From: Lampropedia puyangensis
GTDB lineage: Bacteria > Pseudomonadota > Gammaproteobacteria > Burkholderiales > Burkholderiaceae_C
Assembly: GCF_004833285.1 (NCBI RefSeq)
Contig: NZ_STFG01000023.1
Coordinates: 1-51,561, forward strand
DNA: 51,561 bases
Direction of reading: 5' to 3'
Shown here: piece by piece, positions 49,596-51,561 of the stretch
How the letters are laid out: the number at the start of each line of letters is the position of its first letter
Position numbering within the stretch: position 1 is the stretch's first letter
Notes under the pieces: generated by a model
The model's database searches: none
Told to the model about the DNA's origin: nothing
Seen by the model: the letters and a program-made list of their open reading frames with translations, nothing else
Translations under genes and position numbers: made by a program

Positions 49596-51536
49596 TCACA
49601 TCAACTGCAGCACCGGATTGCTGGGCGGCACTGGCTGCACCCAGCGGCCTGCATTGACAAACACCACGACCGACAAGGTGCTTACTTGCTCTTGGCCACG
49701 AATGACCGCATAGCGCACGATGTTGCTCTTATTGGGGCCTGGCAGATGCCAGTCTGCCTTGATGACATCGCGCTGCACTTGTTTGGCCATCTCGGGCACT
49801 TTGCTTAAATCAGTGGTCAAGGTGCCTGCGTACTGTTTGAAGATCAATGGCGAGACCACGGCCATGCCTTCGGGCACAAAGTGCACGGCTGCGCCTGTCT
49901 CGTTGAACTTTAATGAGCGATCCACCAATGATTGCTGCACCCAGCGCATGAAGTCGGTGGCCAGCTCGCTGGGCTCGGCCTGGCGTTCATTTTGCTGGCC
50001 ACTCAGGCGTGGCAAGTCCTGTTTAAGCAGCACCGGGTCTAGGCTTTTAGCGTGGACTTCTGGCTGACCTGTTCCCAGCACAATCTTAGGCAATGGCGTC
50101 ATGGGCTTGAGGCCAGAGAGCGTCTTGATTGTAGAAATGGGCGCTAATGCAGGCAGATTTGATGCAGTTTGACTTGGATTGACGGGTGTTGCTGCAACGT
50201 GCTGTTGAGCTGGAGGCTTCGCTGTAGGGCTTTGCTCAGTTGCCTGCTTGGCTTGTGCAACCTTGGGCGCTGCTGTAGGGGTCGCAGTTGATGCAGTTTG
50301 AGGACGTTTGCCTGTGGTTGCTTCAGTTTTACGTTCATTGCTGTACTGAGACGCTGCAGCCCGCAAGGCGTCCATGCCTGATGGGCCACCGCGCACATCG
50401 CTCAGAATGGAGGACTCCAGCAGGTACGCTGCATCGACGGCATCGAGCTCGTCGTTCTGCTCAGCATGATGGATTGAAGACGTTGAAGCAGTTTGAGGTG
50501 GACTACTTGGCTGCTTGGGCGTAGTAGCTTGTTGAGGCGCTTTAGTGGCTGGTTTAGCCGTTTTGACGGTCCCGCTGGGTTTACTGAACGCAGGAGCCTT
50601 CAGTGCAGGCGATTTAACGACAGGTTTTGCATCAGCTTTACGCGGTTTGACCTTGTGCTCTGTATCCACTAGCGTGTCATCGCCCTGCTTCAGCTTCATA
50701 TCAGAGCTTGCTTGGACTGCATCAGATTGAACTGGATTGCCCGCATGCCTTGTTGCATCATGATCATGAGAAGCTGCATCAATGATTGCATCAGTTTCAA
50801 TGTCGTGGATTGCCTCAGTTTCTCCATCCCGGCTGGCCCGCACCACGATGCGGCCGGTCATGGCTTCTGGATACTGGCTTTCGTCTGCGAAGAGCTTGGC
50901 CAAAGGAAACCGCAGCATGGTCAGCGAATGGCTGTAAGTGCCCTGCTCTGATTGGCTATGTCCTTCGACATGCACGTACCAAACGGCCTGGCCGGTGTGT
51001 GGGTTGCGCTCGATGACGCCATAGTCTTGCCAGGTGTCAAAGAGCCGGTCATTCTTGGTGTCTCCTGGAACGACTTGGTCTGGCTCATTCTTATGAATCC
51101 ACTCGCGCACGGCATCGGCCAAGCGTTTGGCCACAAACCACACCGAGCCGTCATACACCCAACCAGCTGCGCCGCTGCGGTTCAGGGGCAGACTGGTGCC
51201 GCTGCGCAGCATGGCCCCTATGGCCTGCATCAGCAAATCATACAAAGGCACGGCCTTGGCCGTGGCAAACCGTGCTTGTGAGCCGTGGCTGAGTGCACGT
51301 TGCGCGGATCTGGCATCGGCCTTCTTGACGATCTTGGCCACCAGGCTGTCTTTGTCTGCTCCAGTCAAGTAACGCTCCAAGGCCTCTAAGGCTTTGGGCA
51401 TCATGCTTAAAAACGACATGGCAGACGGAGGCGCGATGCGCGGCAGTAGCAATTGAGCCAATCTCGCATGCGCTGAATAGTCCCGTGCCGCTTTAGGCGT
51501 GAACTCCACCAGGTACTCGGACTCAGGATGAATCAC
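49596..51536 (-). CDS. MobH-type TraI relaxase, C-terminal two thirds (N-terminus missing)
   Basis: Up to 646 residues. FTPKAARDYSAHARLAQLLLPRI, IVKKADARSAQRAL, VPLYDLLMQAIGAML and LPLNRSGAAGWVYDGSVWFVAKRLADAVREWI belong to the second half of the TraI_2 domain. A long Ala/Pro/Gln/Lys-rich linker follows (about residues 250-520). The end LATDFMRWVQQSLVDRSLKFNETGAAVHFVPEGMAVVSPLIFKQYA is the TraI_2_C (DUF1528) domain of ICE relaxases. The N-terminal HD/His metal motifs of MobH are absent, and an in-frame TAA lies at 51558-51560, so the visible ORF is either a truncated pseudogene or the product of an internal break. GTG 51536 is only the first possible start. Confidence 0.85.
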   Translation of the reverse strand: MIHPESEYLVEFTPKAARDYSAHARLAQLLLPRIAPPSAMSFLSMMPKALEALERYLTGADKDSLVAKIVKKADARSAQRALSHGSQARFATAKAVPLYDLLMQAIGAMLRSGTSLPLNRSGAAGWVYDGSVWFVAKRLADAVREWIHKNEPDQVVPGDTKNDRLFDTWQDYGVIERNPHTGQAVWYVHVEGHSQSEQGTYSHSLTMLRFPLAKLFADESQYPEAMTGRIVVRASRDGETEAIHDIETDAIIDAASHDHDATRHAGNPVQSDAVQASSDMKLKQGDDTLVDTEHKVKPRKADAKPVVKSPALKAPAFSKPSGTVKTAKPATKAPQQATTPKQPSSPPQTASTSSIHHAEQNDELDAVDAAYLLESSILSDVRGGPSGMDALRAAASQYSNERKTEATTGKRPQTASTATPTAAPKVAQAKQATEQSPTAKPPAQQHVAATPVNPSQTASNLPALAPISTIKTLSGLKPMTPLPKIVLGTGQPEVHAKSLDPVLLKQDLPRLSGQQNERQAEPSELATDFMRWVQQSLVDRSLKFNETGAAVHFVPEGMAVVSPLIFKQYAGTLTTDLSKVPEMAKQVQRDVIKADWHLPGPNKSNIVRYAVIRGQEQVSTLSVVVFVNAGRWVQPVPPSNPVLQLM

Positions 51537-51561
51537 ACCGGATTTGATGGAGGCTAGTTAG

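Noticed and set aside
49470-49808. Plus-strand 112-codon frame opposite the end of traI
   Set aside because: It overlaps the conserved TraI_2_C coding region on the other strand and has no protein-like motif.
1-51561. CRISPR arrays, tRNA and rRNA genes
   Set aside because: I saw no regularly spaced repeats and no cloverleaf or rRNA-like segments; a covariance search would be needed to exclude a tRNA fully.

Overview
The window looks like a chromosomal segment of a betaproteobacterium of the order Burkholderiales, probably Comamonadaceae or a neighbouring family. The basis is protein style: a Burkholderiales-type trimeric porin, BamD, DnaE, a DUF1415 protein and a Transposase_17 protein of the form common in that group. 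The placement is an inference from recognised families, because no rRNA or other marker is present.

Region 1 (1 to about 5.03 kb) is a decayed zone. It holds a transposase tail, a PfkB/ribokinase pseudogene with a frameshift and an internal deletion, an intact secreted protein with an IPTL-CTERM-like tail, a GntR/UTRA regulator broken by a frameshift and a stop, and then a pile of IS3, IS5 (twice, inverted) and IS481 fragments.

Region 2 (5.04 to 33.26 kb) is a catabolic island with two divergent arms around a CysB/Cbl-like LysR gene and an AT-rich control region. The minus arm encodes LysR, a peptide-type solute-binding protein (SBP), a class II aldolase, an HD-domain protein, MmgE/PrpD, an NtaA/SnaA/DszA-type flavin monooxygenase and a porin. 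The plus arm encodes an atypical SDR, a complete Dpp/Opp-type ABC transporter (two permeases, two ATPases), a DszC-like flavoprotein, an FMN 2-hydroxyacid oxidase, three more SBPs, a second aldolase, a second monooxygenase, a four-domain rhodanese, a second MmgE/PrpD, a leaderless NMT1/DszB-like protein and a PanE-like reductase. The pattern fits uptake of an organosulfur compound and stepwise oxidation and desulfurisation under sulfur-limitation control. The substrate cannot be read from the sequence. An IS903-type IS5 3' end lies at the left edge (ending 4864) and an IS903-type 5' end at the right edge (starting 33412), in the same orientation, so the island may have moved as a composite unit.

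Region 3 (33.4 to 35.0 kb) is an IS3-family element (33542-34864, both ORFs frameshifted) sitting between two IS5-type remnants. Region 4 (35.3 to 42.2 kb) is core chromosome: bamD, dnaE, DUF1415, a methyltransferase and a Transposase_17 (RAYT-like) protein that has lost its catalytic residues.

Region 5 (42274-49355) is a filamentous-phage (inovirus) prophage. It is bounded by two dif-like sites that share the XerD arm and central region. It encodes HTH proteins at both ends, a DUF2726 membrane protein, small early proteins, Rep, a ssDNA-binding protein, the major coat protein, small membrane proteins, a pIII-like adhesin, a pVI-like protein and Zot. Two copies of an 84-86 nt structured element flank the virion-gene block. 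Their hairpin arms differ in sequence but keep pairing, which makes this the best candidate for an undescribed element here. Region 6 (49.6 kb to the end) is the C-terminal two thirds of a MobH-type TraI relaxase, the edge of an integrative conjugative element that continues outside the window or has been broken.
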